Part shown: positions 48,343 to 60,426 of the stretch, piece after piece
How positions within the stretch are numbered: the first letter of the stretch is position 1
How the letters are laid out: each line of letters begins with the position of its first letter
Assembly: GCF_900169305.1 (NCBI RefSeq)
Contig: NZ_FWDP01000004.1
Span: 620,001-684,000, forward strand
Length of the DNA: 64,000 nt
Direction of reading: 5' to 3'
Source: Marinilactibacillus piezotolerans
GTDB lineage: Bacteria > Bacillota > Bacilli > Lactobacillales > Carnobacteriaceae_A
Translations under genes and position numbers: made by a program
Notes under the pieces: model-generated
What the model saw: the letters and a program-made list of their open reading frames with translations, nothing else
Told to the model about the DNA's origin: nothing
The model's database searches: none

Positions 48343-50160
48343 ATGAATCTATTTCAACGTAACGCTTTGAGAATGGCAGGTTTGACAGAGGCCATCATCA
48401 GATATCCGTTATCTGCTTTATTGTTTATTGTATCGGTTGTGAATATTATTTATTACATACATGACAGCTTTTTTTCTACCAATACTGACTGGTCGTTTGA
48501 ACAAAGCTATTATTTATCTTTTATCTTTATTATTGGAGGACTTGCCGGTGCTGCGGGTCAAGTATTTTATGAACGTTTCTTTTATGACAGACCTGTTTTT
48601 CGCTGGACGATTTTTGGCGGGATCGCTGTCTTAACTCTTTTGTATTATTGGATATTTTTAAGACCGCTTGATCAATTGACGGCGACTGCTGCTGTTCAAC
48701 TGAATGTATTGACTGCTATCTTTTTGACACTTTTTGTCTGGATTCCCTCTATTAAAACAACGTTTTCTTTCAGCACAACATTTACGACTGCGTTTAAAGG
48801 CTTCTTTACGAGCTTACTGTTCTCAATCGTCTTGACCATTGGGTTAATGTCTATATTAGGCACCATTAGTTTGCTGCTGTTTCCAATTGATCCAGAGTTC
48901 TTTTTTGATACGGTTGTGATTATATACAACTTGTTTTTCCCATTATATTTTCTAGCTTATGTTCCCAAATTTGATAACAAAAGCATGTCTGAAAAAGATC
49001 AATCTGCTCTAACGATCCCGAAATTGCTGGAGATCTTGGTAGCTTATATAGTCATTCCTTTGATTGCTGTGTACACCATTATCTTGATTCTTTATATTTT
49101 ACCGAATATTGCCGGCAGCTTTTGGACGGATAACCTGCTCGAACCTTTATTGGTAAGCTATTCCATAACTGGACTGCTGACATTATTTTTGTCCGAGAAC
49201 ATTCAAAATAGAAGTACAGATTTATTTAAGAAGGTTTTTCCAAAAGTTTTGCTCGTTATTGCTTCGTTTCAAACGATTGCCTCAATCCTTAAAATCGGTG
49301 AATCAGGAATTACGCATGGCCGGTATTATGTCATTCTCTATGGCGTTTTTTCCATTGCCGCTAGTATAATCTATAGTTTTTTCAATAAAAAAGAACTGTT
49401 TGTTCCTGCTATTTTTGTTGTATTTTCTGTTATCTCCATTACACCTCCAATAGACGCCGTGACAGTCGGAATAAACGCCCAAGAGGATTTCGTGGAAAGT
49501 GTCCTTAGAGAAAATGATATGCTCGTAAACGATGAAATTGTTAAAAGCGAAACGATTTCTGAGGAAGATCGCGAGAAAATTGTTAATGGTGTTCGTTATT
49601 TATATTTTAACGATGGATTAGATCAAACGAAATGGCTTCCTGACAATTTTTCTTTTTATGATGATTTTGAGCGTGTTTTTGGATTTAACGATTATAACTA
49701 TGCGTTTACTGGAGATGAAGATTCATTTTATGGATCCTCTGAAGAGTCAACCTATGCTGAAGTGCGTATTTCTTCTGAAGCGTCTTATTCTATTCCAGCG
49801 GAAGCTGCAGATTATTATGCAGCATTGAATATTTCTTATGGAATTCACACAGATGAACCAACTGAAACATCTGTTTCGATGGACGATCATCAACTTAGAG
49901 TTTTAACGGATGAAAACACCTTTACCGTCAGTCTGCTAGACAATCAGGAAGAGGTTTTACTAGATCATGATCTGAATTTCTTACGTGAAGGTAGATTTGA
50001 AAACAGTTATGAAGTTCAGATGCTTGAGCCCGAAGATTTAACTTTTTCAGAAGAAAATGACGCCGCAGAGATGATCGTAATAGTAGAAAATATTATAGTA
50101 CACGATGATAACAGCCTTACAGCTGACTTTAAGGTGCTCGTTTCATTAAAAAATGAATAA
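48343..50160 (+). CDS. DUF4153 membrane protein
   Basis: A 605-residue membrane protein with about eleven hydrophobic segments over the first 370 residues, then a soluble C-terminal part of about 230 residues, acidic and rich in Tyr/Ser/Glu (YAEVRISSEASYSIPAEAAD). The membrane part fits the DUF4153 family (FFPLYFLAYVPKF, YVILYGVFSIAAS). The family has no assigned function. AAAGGAGA precedes the ATG. Single gene with its own terminator. Confidence 0.82.
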   Translation: MNLFQRNALRMAGLTEAIIRYPLSALLFIVSVVNIIYYIHDSFFSTNTDWSFEQSYYLSFIFIIGGLAGAAGQVFYERFFYDRPVFRWTIFGGIAVLTLLYYWIFLRPLDQLTATAAVQLNVLTAIFLTLFVWIPSIKTTFSFSTTFTTAFKGFFTSLLFSIVLTIGLMSILGTISLLLFPIDPEFFFDTVVIIYNLFFPLYFLAYVPKFDNKSMSEKDQSALTIPKLLEILVAYIVIPLIAVYTIILILYILPNIAGSFWTDNLLEPLLVSYSITGLLTLFLSENIQNRSTDLFKKVFPKVLLVIASFQTIASILKIGESGITHGRYYVILYGVFSIAASIIYSFFNKKELFVPAIFVVFSVISITPPIDAVTVGINAQEDFVESVLRENDMLVNDEIVKSETISEEDREKIVNGVRYLYFNDGLDQTKWLPDNFSFYDDFERVFGFNDYNYAFTGDEDSFYGSSEESTYAEVRISSEASYSIPAEAADYYAALNISYGIHTDEPTETSVSMDDHQLRVLTDENTFTVSLLDNQEEVLLDHDLNFLREGRFENSYEVQMLEPEDLTFSEENDAAEMIVIVENIIVHDDNSLTADFKVLVSLKNE

Positions 50161-50196
50161 AAGAACGAATAAGACTTTTACATCGTTATAAAGACT

Positions 50197-50246
50197 AAAA
50201 TGCACAGAGATTGAATGGGAAACCCCCGCCAATCCTGTGCATTTTT
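50197..50246. terminator. Bidirectional terminator
   Basis: AAAATGCACAG/CTGTGCATTTTT with inner GATTG/CAATC. On the minus strand it directly follows the open frame ending at 50248. Confidence 0.87.
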
Positions 50247-50247
50247 A

Positions 50248-50400
50248 TCATCTGTATTTCATTTTAAGAATATAAATAAACATCAAAGTTACAACAACCA
50301 ACAATATGACTACAGCGATATATAAGTAATTCGTATGTGCAGAATCAACAGCTGCAGCATTCTCACTTAATACAAAAGGTTCTTCATACACACTTTCTCT
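50248..50400 (-). pseudogene. Probable gene remnant encoding a C-terminal membrane anchor
   Basis: Fifty open codons on the minus strand, ending in one membrane segment (YLYIAVVILLVVVTLMFIYI) and a basic tail KMKYR, directly before a terminator. There is no ATG with a ribosome binding site. The same frame continues upstream across an in-frame stop as FFTKLVYSVNAE, so this may be the decayed 3' end of a membrane protein gene. A short intact protein from a GTG start cannot be excluded. Confidence 0.35.
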
Positions 50401-50564
50401 TTACTCGGCATTAACTGAGTAAACAAGTTTGGTAAAAAAAATAGAGGAACTACAAATATGGAGCTTTTGTTACTCAAGCATTAATGTTGTACTTTCGAAA
50501 AACATCTAATATGATGATTGCATAGTTAAGATAGTAAATATAATTTTTGAGGAGCGATTTTTTT

Positions 50565-51455
50565 ATGAGTAATGAACAAAATGTCAATCCGTTAAATGAG
50601 TACTACAACGATGAGTATCCAAAACAACCGCAGTCCCCTCCCGGACTTCAGAAAGAAATGGATCCTGTACCGGATTGCGGTGAAGAATCCTATAAAGGAA
50701 CTGGGAAATTAGAAGGTAAACGTATTTTAGTGACCGGTGGAGATTCTGGAATCGGACGTGCTGCTGCTATTGCTTATGCACGTGAAGGCGCCGATGTAGC
50801 AATCGTATATCTCCCTGAAGAGCAACCTGATGCGGATGATGTAAAATCACTGATCGAAGCAGAAGGTAAAAAAGCTGTATTGATTCCTGGTGATTTGAAA
50901 AGCGAAGAATTTTCTAAAGAAATCGTCAAAAAGGTTGTAGATGAATTGGGTGGCTTAGATGTTCTCGCACTAGTTGCTGGTAAACAACAATCTACTAGCA
51001 ACATTGAAGATATTACAACAGAACAATTGACAAGTACATTTGAAACAAACGTCTATTCTATGTTCTGGACGATACAAGCTGCAATTCCTCACTTGTCTGA
51101 AGGAGCTTCTATCATTACGACTACTTCAATTCAAGGATTCAGCCCATCTCAAAACTTGCTGGATTATGCGTCAACTAAATTTGCCATTAGAGGATTTACC
51201 ATCGCGCTGGCTAAGCAGTTAGCTCCTAAAGGTATCCGTGTAAACGGGATTGCACCAGGACCAATCTGGACAGCACTGCAAATCTCAGGCGGCCAACCTC
51301 AAGAGAAAATTCCTGAATTCGGTAAAGAAACACCATTGAACCGTGCTGGTCAACCGGCTGAATTAGCAGATATGTATGTATATCTAGCTTCTGCAAAATC
51401 AAACTACGTAACCGGTGAAATTATCGGAATTACGGGTGGATTACCGATCGCATAA
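50565..51455 (+). CDS. SDR-family oxidoreductase (general-stress YhdF/YdaD type)
   Basis: About 296 residues, an SDR with the extended N terminus ([20 protein letters not shown], then [14 protein letters not shown]) typical of the YhdF/YdaD stress group. The cofactor loop is [11 protein letters not shown], the catalytic Ser is in TTTSIQGF, and the active motif is YASTK. The C terminus is [16 protein letters not shown]. The frame opens at a TTG (50547), but GAGGAGCG points to the ATG at 50565. Members often respond to salt or ethanol stress; that is family knowledge, not seen here. Confidence 0.9.
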   Translation: MSNEQNVNPLNEYYNDEYPKQPQSPPGLQKEMDPVPDCGEESYKGTGKLEGKRILVTGGDSGIGRAAAIAYAREGADVAIVYLPEEQPDADDVKSLIEAEGKKAVLIPGDLKSEEFSKEIVKKVVDELGGLDVLALVAGKQQSTSNIEDITTEQLTSTFETNVYSMFWTIQAAIPHLSEGASIITTTSIQGFSPSQNLLDYASTKFAIRGFTIALAKQLAPKGIRVNGIAPGPIWTALQISGGQPQEKIPEFGKETPLNRAGQPAELADMYVYLASAKSNYVTGEIIGITGGLPIA

Positions 51456-51471
51456 ATAAATGGATGCTCAA

Positions 51472-51524
51472 CAAAAAGTATGCATGGGACAAGCTATTCA
51501 GCTTGCCTTTGCATACTTTTTTAA
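51472..51524 (+). terminator. Terminator after the SDR gene
   Basis: AAAAAGTATGCA/TGCATACTTTTTT with inner AAGCT/AGCTT, followed by a T run. Confidence 0.9.
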
Positions 51525-51626
51525 TTTTTTCATTTCCAATCTGATAAGTTGTCTGAAAAGACACATCTCTCCTTTTGTTGTAAACTAATAGATGTAGTGA
51601 AATAAATCTAAATGGAGGATTTTTAA

Positions 51627-52439
51627 ATGACTAAAGGTAATTTTGTTTTTCATAATAATGTAGAAATCCCAAATCTTGGTTTCGGTACTTGGCAGATCCC
51701 TAATGAAGAAGCTTATGATGCCGTAACAATGGCACTGAAAAATGGTTATACTCATATCGATACTGCACTGGCCTACAAAAATGAAGAAAATGTTGGAAAA
51801 GCCATAAAAGACTTCGATATTTCTAGAGAAGATGTATTCATTACTAGTAAACTGCCTGCTCAAACAAAAGGCTATGACGAAACAATGGACGCTTTCAATG
51901 AGACGATCTCAAATCTTGGTGTAGATTACTTGGATCTGTACCTTATTCACGCACCTTGGCCATGGGATGAAAAAGGAAAAGATTATACAGAAGGAAATAT
52001 CCAGTCTTGGAAAGCAATGGAAAAACTGTATAACGATGGTAAAATTCGTGCCATCGGAGTTTCAAACTTTGAGATTTCAGATATCCAAGCCTTGTTAGAC
52101 AATTGCGACATTGTTCCAATGGCAAATCAGATTCCATTCTATGTGGGACGCGATCAAGAGGAACTACTAACTTTCTGCAAGCAGCATGAAATTGTTGTAG
52201 AAGCCTATTCACCGCTTGCTACAGGTCAATTGTTAGACAATCAGGATGTTAAAGACATGGCAGATAAGTATAGTGTAACACCTGCACAGCTGCTCATTCG
52301 TTATTGTTTAGAAAGAGATACGTTACCTCTTCCTAAATCAACACATGAAGAACGTATTAAGCAGAATAAACAAGTAGATTTTGAGATTTCTCAAGATGAC
52401 CTTAAACAACTAATGGATATGGAAGACGTAAGAAAATAA
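51627..52439 (+). CDS. Aldo/keto reductase
   Basis: An NADPH-dependent reductase of 270 residues. The catalytic tetrad is visible: Asp in GYTHIDTALAY, Tyr four residues on, Lys in ITSKLPA and His in LYLIHAPWPW. The cofactor-binding C-terminal region is LPLPKSTHEERIKQN. It fits the AKR5 group (2,5-diketo-gluconate reductase/methylglyoxal reductase-like). TGGAGG precedes the ATG. Single gene. Confidence 0.92.
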   Translation: MTKGNFVFHNNVEIPNLGFGTWQIPNEEAYDAVTMALKNGYTHIDTALAYKNEENVGKAIKDFDISREDVFITSKLPAQTKGYDETMDAFNETISNLGVDYLDLYLIHAPWPWDEKGKDYTEGNIQSWKAMEKLYNDGKIRAIGVSNFEISDIQALLDNCDIVPMANQIPFYVGRDQEELLTFCKQHEIVVEAYSPLATGQLLDNQDVKDMADKYSVTPAQLLIRYCLERDTLPLPKSTHEERIKQNKQVDFEISQDDLKQLMDMEDVRK

Positions 52440-52511
52440 AAGGCTGCCCTATCTAATCGGATTGCCTTTTAAATCAAAACTGCTGTCTATCTAATCATAG
52501 GCAGCTTTTTT
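52437..52511 (+). terminator. Two tandem hairpins after the aldo/keto reductase gene
   Basis: AAAGGC/GCCTTT (52437-52469) and GCTGTCTAT/ATAGGCAGC with a T run (52482-52511). Both contain CTATCTAATC, so one may be a diverged copy of the other. Confidence 0.75.
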
Positions 52512-52542
52512 GATATATTTTATTTAAGTAAAGGAGGAACCT

Positions 52543-53664
52543 ATGATGGCATCTACCATTCAAAAAAGTCAAAATAAAATAGATAGCGTTATCATTGTGA
52601 TCCCTTCTTTGAATCCTGATCAGAAATTGATTGAACTGATGCAGCGTATTCGGTCATCAATCAGCGAATCAGTACCAGTGGTCATTGTAAATGATGGCAG
52701 CGACCCAGAAACACACTTGTTTTTTAAGAAGGCAGCTTCAGACGATCACTGTCAAGTCTTAACTCACGAAGAAAATGGCGGAAAAGGAAAAGCATTGAAA
52801 ACGGCATTTGATTACATTCTTAATCAATATCCCGATAGTACCGGCGTCATTACAGTGGATGGTGATGGACAGCATACAACAGAAGATGTTAAGCGTTGTA
52901 TTGAGTATTTCTTGAGCAATCCGGAGACGGTCATCTTAGGCAGCCGTCATTTCAGTAAATCTGCCACTCCGCTTAGAAGTCGATTTGGTAATCTATTTAC
53001 ACGTAAGCTCATTAGTAATCTTAACGGATTGAAGTTAACAGATACACAGACAGGATTAAGAGTTCTCCCCTATTCCACACTAAAAGATCTCTTGAATATC
53101 GAAGGAGAGCGTTATGAATATGAAATGAATATGCTGTTTTATTTTAGAGACCATAATATTGACATAGAAGAGATTCCTATTGAAACGATTTATATAGAAG
53201 AAAATAAATCATCTCATTTTAATCCTCTGATAGATTCTCTTAAAATTTATTCTGTCTTCATCAAATATAGTCTGTCTGCGTTGGTTTCATTTTTGATTGA
53301 TATTGCTTTGTTTACTCTGCTTGTATCTCTTTTGAGATCTGTTTTGCCAGTCAGTTATATTATCGTCTCAACGGTAGTAGCCAGAGTAAGTTCAGCGAGC
53401 TTTAACTACCTATCAAACCGGTATCTGGTTTTTAAAGCTAAAAAAAGAAATACTTCTGTCTATAAATACAGTTTATTATTTGGGATAGAAATGTTCTTGT
53501 CAGGAGCGATCGTTCAGGGACTGATCTTATATACGGCTTTAGAAACAGAATGGATGGTAAAAATCTTTGTAGACATCATCATATTCTGTCTCGGTTTCTT
53601 TGTTCAGAAAAACTGGGTTTTTAAAAAAGAACATCAGAAGGATTCAAAACAAGTTAAAGATTAG
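52543..53664 (+). CDS. GT2 glycosyltransferase fused to a GtrA-like membrane domain
   Basis: A 373-residue bifunctional protein. Residues 15-235 form a DPM1/GtrB-like family 2 transferase: IVIPSLNPD, VIVNDGSDPET, EENGGKGKALKTAFD, DGDGQHTTEDV with the metal-binding Asp residues, DTQTGLRVLP. Residues about 240-365 are a GtrA domain of four membrane segments with FNYLSNRYLVFKAK and NWVFKKEH. Such fusions make and flip polyprenyl-phosphate sugars for decorating cell-wall polymers. GGAGG precedes the ATG. No other wall gene lies nearby. Confidence 0.92.
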   Translation: MMASTIQKSQNKIDSVIIVIPSLNPDQKLIELMQRIRSSISESVPVVIVNDGSDPETHLFFKKAASDDHCQVLTHEENGGKGKALKTAFDYILNQYPDSTGVITVDGDGQHTTEDVKRCIEYFLSNPETVILGSRHFSKSATPLRSRFGNLFTRKLISNLNGLKLTDTQTGLRVLPYSTLKDLLNIEGERYEYEMNMLFYFRDHNIDIEEIPIETIYIEENKSSHFNPLIDSLKIYSVFIKYSLSALVSFLIDIALFTLLVSLLRSVLPVSYIIVSTVVARVSSASFNYLSNRYLVFKAKKRNTSVYKYSLLFGIEMFLSGAIVQGLILYTALETEWMVKIFVDIIIFCLGFFVQKNWVFKKEHQKDSKQVKD

Positions 53665-53679
53665 ATATAACGAGGTAAT

Positions 53680-53716
53680 CAAAAACGGCTTGAGTATCAG
53701 CTCAAGCCGTTTTTGA
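53680..53716. terminator. Bidirectional terminator
   Basis: AAAAACGGCTTGAG and CTCAAGCCGTTTTT pair perfectly across a 6-base loop, between convergent genes. Confidence 0.93.
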
Positions 53717-53717
53717 T

Positions 53718-57078
<3,361 letters not shown>

Positions 57079-57159
57079 TTATAATAAAAATCACAAGATG
57101 AATTCTTACTTAAAATGAGTGTTTTTTAAACGCTGAATTTAATCATAAGTAATATTAAA

Positions 57160-57198
57160 GAAAAATTCAATTAGATTTATCTGAAATATGAATCTAAT
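57160..57198 (-). promoter_or_regulatory. Possible attenuator in the leader of the third PTS operon
   Basis: ATTAGATT/AATCTAAT (8 bp) followed on the minus strand by GAATTTTTC. It lies about 110 bases before the IIBCA start. It is AT-rich and therefore weak. Confidence 0.35.
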
Positions 57199-57287
57199 AT
57201 AACACTTGTTACTATGTTGAAAGATTTATTCGTAATATAGATAAAATTGAACAAGTAACTAGGCTGGTAATAAACTTTCCAAATAAT

Positions 57288-57328
57288 AAAGCCGTCAATT
57301 CTACTATAATAGTAAGGTTGACGGACTT
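57288..57328 (-). terminator. Terminator of the aldo/keto reductase gene
   Basis: CCGTCAA/TTGACGG with inner TACTA/TAGTA, then an AT-rich tail with few Ts on the minus strand. Confidence 0.7.
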
Positions 57329-57345
57329 TGATTTAAAATTCTAAA

Positions 57346-58194
57346 TTAACTATATTCTTCATACTCATTAGGATGCTGGCCTTCTACACGTCCCGGTTCT
57401 CCTTGATCCAAAGCATCAATTGCTTTGATGTCTTCTTCGTCTAATGAGAAATCAAAAATGTTGAGGTTCGCTCTCTGATGTTCTGAGGACGATGACTTCA
57501 CTATTGGCATAACACCATTTTGAATGTTCCAGCGAAGAATCGTTTGAGTAGGCGACTTGCCGTATTTTTGACCAATATCAATAATCGTTTGGTGCTCAAT
57601 AACGTCATTGATTTCACGGCCAAACGGGCTCCAGGCTTCCGATAATATGCCCAGCTTTTTATTCGTTTCAACTAATTCATTGTTATTGAAATACGGATGA
57701 CGTTCGATTTGATTGGTAGCTGGTGTTACTCCAGTCTTATCGATGATTTTATTCAAATGCTCTTCTAAGAAATTGGAAACACCGATCGTTTTGATCAACC
57801 CGAATTTTTGTGCATCTACAAGCGCCTGCCAAGCTTGATCATATTTGTCTTGTTTCGGTAATGGCCAGTGGATCAGATATTTATCAAAGTAATCTAGTCC
57901 TAATCTGTAGAGCGATTCTTGTATCATCGTAATGGCTTTATCATAGTCATGTGCTGCACCAGGCAGTTTTGAGCTGACCATGATTTCTTCTCTTGGGACG
58001 TTAGAACGGCGAATGGCTTCACCTACCATACCTTCATTCATATAATTTGTAGAGGTGTCGATCAATCTATAACCATTTTCAAGAGCTGACAATACACTAT
58101 TGACTCCTTTTGCTCCTTGCACATTGACCGTGCCTAATCCTACTGCGGGAATTGTTGATCCATCATTTAAACGGAATTTCTCTAGTTGTTCCAT
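57346..58194 (-). CDS. Aldo/keto reductase
   Basis: A 282-residue NADPH-dependent reductase. Tetrad: Asp in GYRLIDTSTNY with Tyr at its end, Lys in MVSSKLPGA and His in KYLIHWPLP. The C-terminal cofactor region is MPIVKSSSSEHQRANL and the tail GRVEGQHPNEYEEY is typical of the DkgA-like group in lactic bacteria. AAAGGATGG lies before the ATG. The next gene on this strand, 105 bases upstream, encodes a glucose-dehydrogenase-like SDR; the two may share a transcript. Confidence 0.92.
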   Translation of the reverse strand: MEQLEKFRLNDGSTIPAVGLGTVNVQGAKGVNSVLSALENGYRLIDTSTNYMNEGMVGEAIRRSNVPREEIMVSSKLPGAAHDYDKAITMIQESLYRLGLDYFDKYLIHWPLPKQDKYDQAWQALVDAQKFGLIKTIGVSNFLEEHLNKIIDKTGVTPATNQIERHPYFNNNELVETNKKLGILSEAWSPFGREINDVIEHQTIIDIGQKYGKSPTQTILRWNIQNGVMPIVKSSSSEHQRANLNIFDFSLDEEDIKAIDALDQGEPGRVEGQHPNEYEEYS

Positions 58195-58298
58195 TCAATA
58201 ACTCCATCCTTTCAATTCTATCTTCATTCTAGTATAACGAAAATGGATAACTTAATCAGTTCATAGACTTCAGTGAACTTTTTCAACCTATATAACGA

Positions 58299-59153
<855 letters not shown>

Positions 59154-59300
59154 CTACTCTAATATTCTCAAAATATATATCTTATCAGCTTTCTTCTTTC
59201 AAATATCCTTAAAATAATCATCATTATTTAAATAACTCTTCTTTTGTAAGTAAGGTATACTTACCCTATACACATTAAAAACATGACCGGAGGAAACGAT

Positions 59301-60005
59301 ATGAAATTTTCTGATTTATCTGGTGTAATGAAAAAAACATCGCTTACGATTGATACTATTGAAAATCCTTTTGAACACTATTACATAATAAGAATGAACA
59401 TTCCAGATGGTATGAAATGGGTAGCTGGAGAGCACGGATTGTTTTTCCTGCCGAACAGAAGAGTCAAACAGTTGCAGAAGTTTCGTCCGTTTTCTGTAGC
59501 TTCCATTCCAGAAGAAGGTAAAGTGATAATCGGTATTAAAACCAAAGAACCCCTCAGCAGCTTCAAAAAAGAACTGATCACCATGCAAAAAGGCGAAGAA
59601 GTCACTGTCAGAGGTCCATTTGGTTGGTTTAAAATTCAGGATTCTAAGTCGCCTATCGTTTTGTTTGCCAGCGGTGTCGGCATCACTCCCATAAGAGCCT
59701 TATTTAATCAAATAGCAACTGATTCCAGTCGACCGGTTCACTTAGTCTATGTTTCAAATGATTACCATCTGTTTAAATCAGAGTTAGAAAAGATCGCGGC
59801 TGAAAACGCACAAATGACTATTCAATGCTTGAAGAATCGCACCGAAGCTTCTTCCGCTTTAGCAGCTCTTTCCAAACAGTACGGGAATCAAGCCTATTAT
59901 TACATTTCAGGCAGCGGAAAAGTTATTTCCTCCGTTAAAAAGACTCTGAAAAGTAAACAAATTTCTGGTAAACGCATCATTACTGATCCCTTTTTTGGCT
60001 ATTAA
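59301..60005 (+). CDS. Ferredoxin-reductase-like FAD/NAD(P) oxidoreductase
   Basis: About 234 residues. A flavin-binding beta-barrel (FRPFSVASIPEEG is the RxFS-type FAD motif, about residue 60) is followed by a nucleotide-binding domain with FASGVGITPIRALF (about 125) and a C-terminal YYISGSGKVI. No iron-sulfur or other electron-carrier domain is attached, so it needs a separate partner. GGAGG lies before the ATG at 59301; the frame opens six codons earlier. Single gene divergent from the SDR gene. Confidence 0.87.
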   Translation: MKFSDLSGVMKKTSLTIDTIENPFEHYYIIRMNIPDGMKWVAGEHGLFFLPNRRVKQLQKFRPFSVASIPEEGKVIIGIKTKEPLSSFKKELITMQKGEEVTVRGPFGWFKIQDSKSPIVLFASGVGITPIRALFNQIATDSSRPVHLVYVSNDYHLFKSELEKIAAENAQMTIQCLKNRTEASSALAALSKQYGNQAYYYISGSGKVISSVKKTLKSKQISGKRIITDPFFGY

Positions 60006-60105
60006 AGAGAGAGGTGAAAAAAACGAACTAAAAAGTAAAGCTTAATCCATTATGATGATCCTTTGACTGAATAGACTTACCTTTCTTCAACATTTCAAGT
60101 TCCTA

Positions 60106-60240
60106 TTAAATTTTCTGATATAAATCGTTTGTTTGTAACTCGTTTGGAGAAATGCCCCTTGTATATTTCGTTACATACCTAAAATGCGGCGAGTTCACCG
60201 AGCATAATTGAATGAATTATTTAATATCCCGCTTTAGTAA
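60106..60240 (-). pseudogene. Remnant of an AraC-family regulator (C-terminal HTH)
   Basis: On the minus strand LLKRDIK, a stop, then FIQLCSVNSPHFRYV and TKYTRGISPNELQ, ending at a stop at 60106. This is the second helix-turn-helix of AraC/XylS proteins, whose usual form is AxxCGFxSxxYFxRxFKKxxGxSPxxYR. The in-frame stop, the lack of the first helix-turn-helix and the absence of any upstream sensor domain show that the gene is dead. The gap from 60241 to 60330 shows no further part. Confidence 0.6.
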
Positions 60241-60330
60241 TCAGTTGCAGGAATAATAAAGTTTTCGACTGGTTACTATAGTATGATTGCAGCTAGTTCC
60301 ACCATTAAGAATGAATTGAAGAGATAAATT

Positions 60331-60388
60331 AAAAAACCGAGTAGAATTGTACGGTTGTACAATTCTACTCGGTTAGTTTTTAGATTAG
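60331..60388 (-). terminator. Terminator of the P-type ATPase gene
   Basis: A perfect 18-bp stem, AACCGAGTAGAATTGTAC with complement, loop GGTT. TTTTTT follows on the minus strand and TTTTT, a few bases on, on the plus strand. Confidence 0.93.
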
Positions 60389-60426
60389 CCATATTACTAC
60401 TTTTTCCCGACCTTTTTGTTTTAAGT

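Noticed and set aside
52437-52511. Two similar neighbouring hairpins looked like a short repeat array.
   Set aside because: Only two diverged copies, each of terminator form; no spacer pattern and no CRISPR genes.
57195-57225. TTGTTACTATGTTGAAAG near the third PTS operon resembles the left part of a RAT.
   Set aside because: It lies on the plus strand, opposite to the operon, and lacks the AGGC right half.
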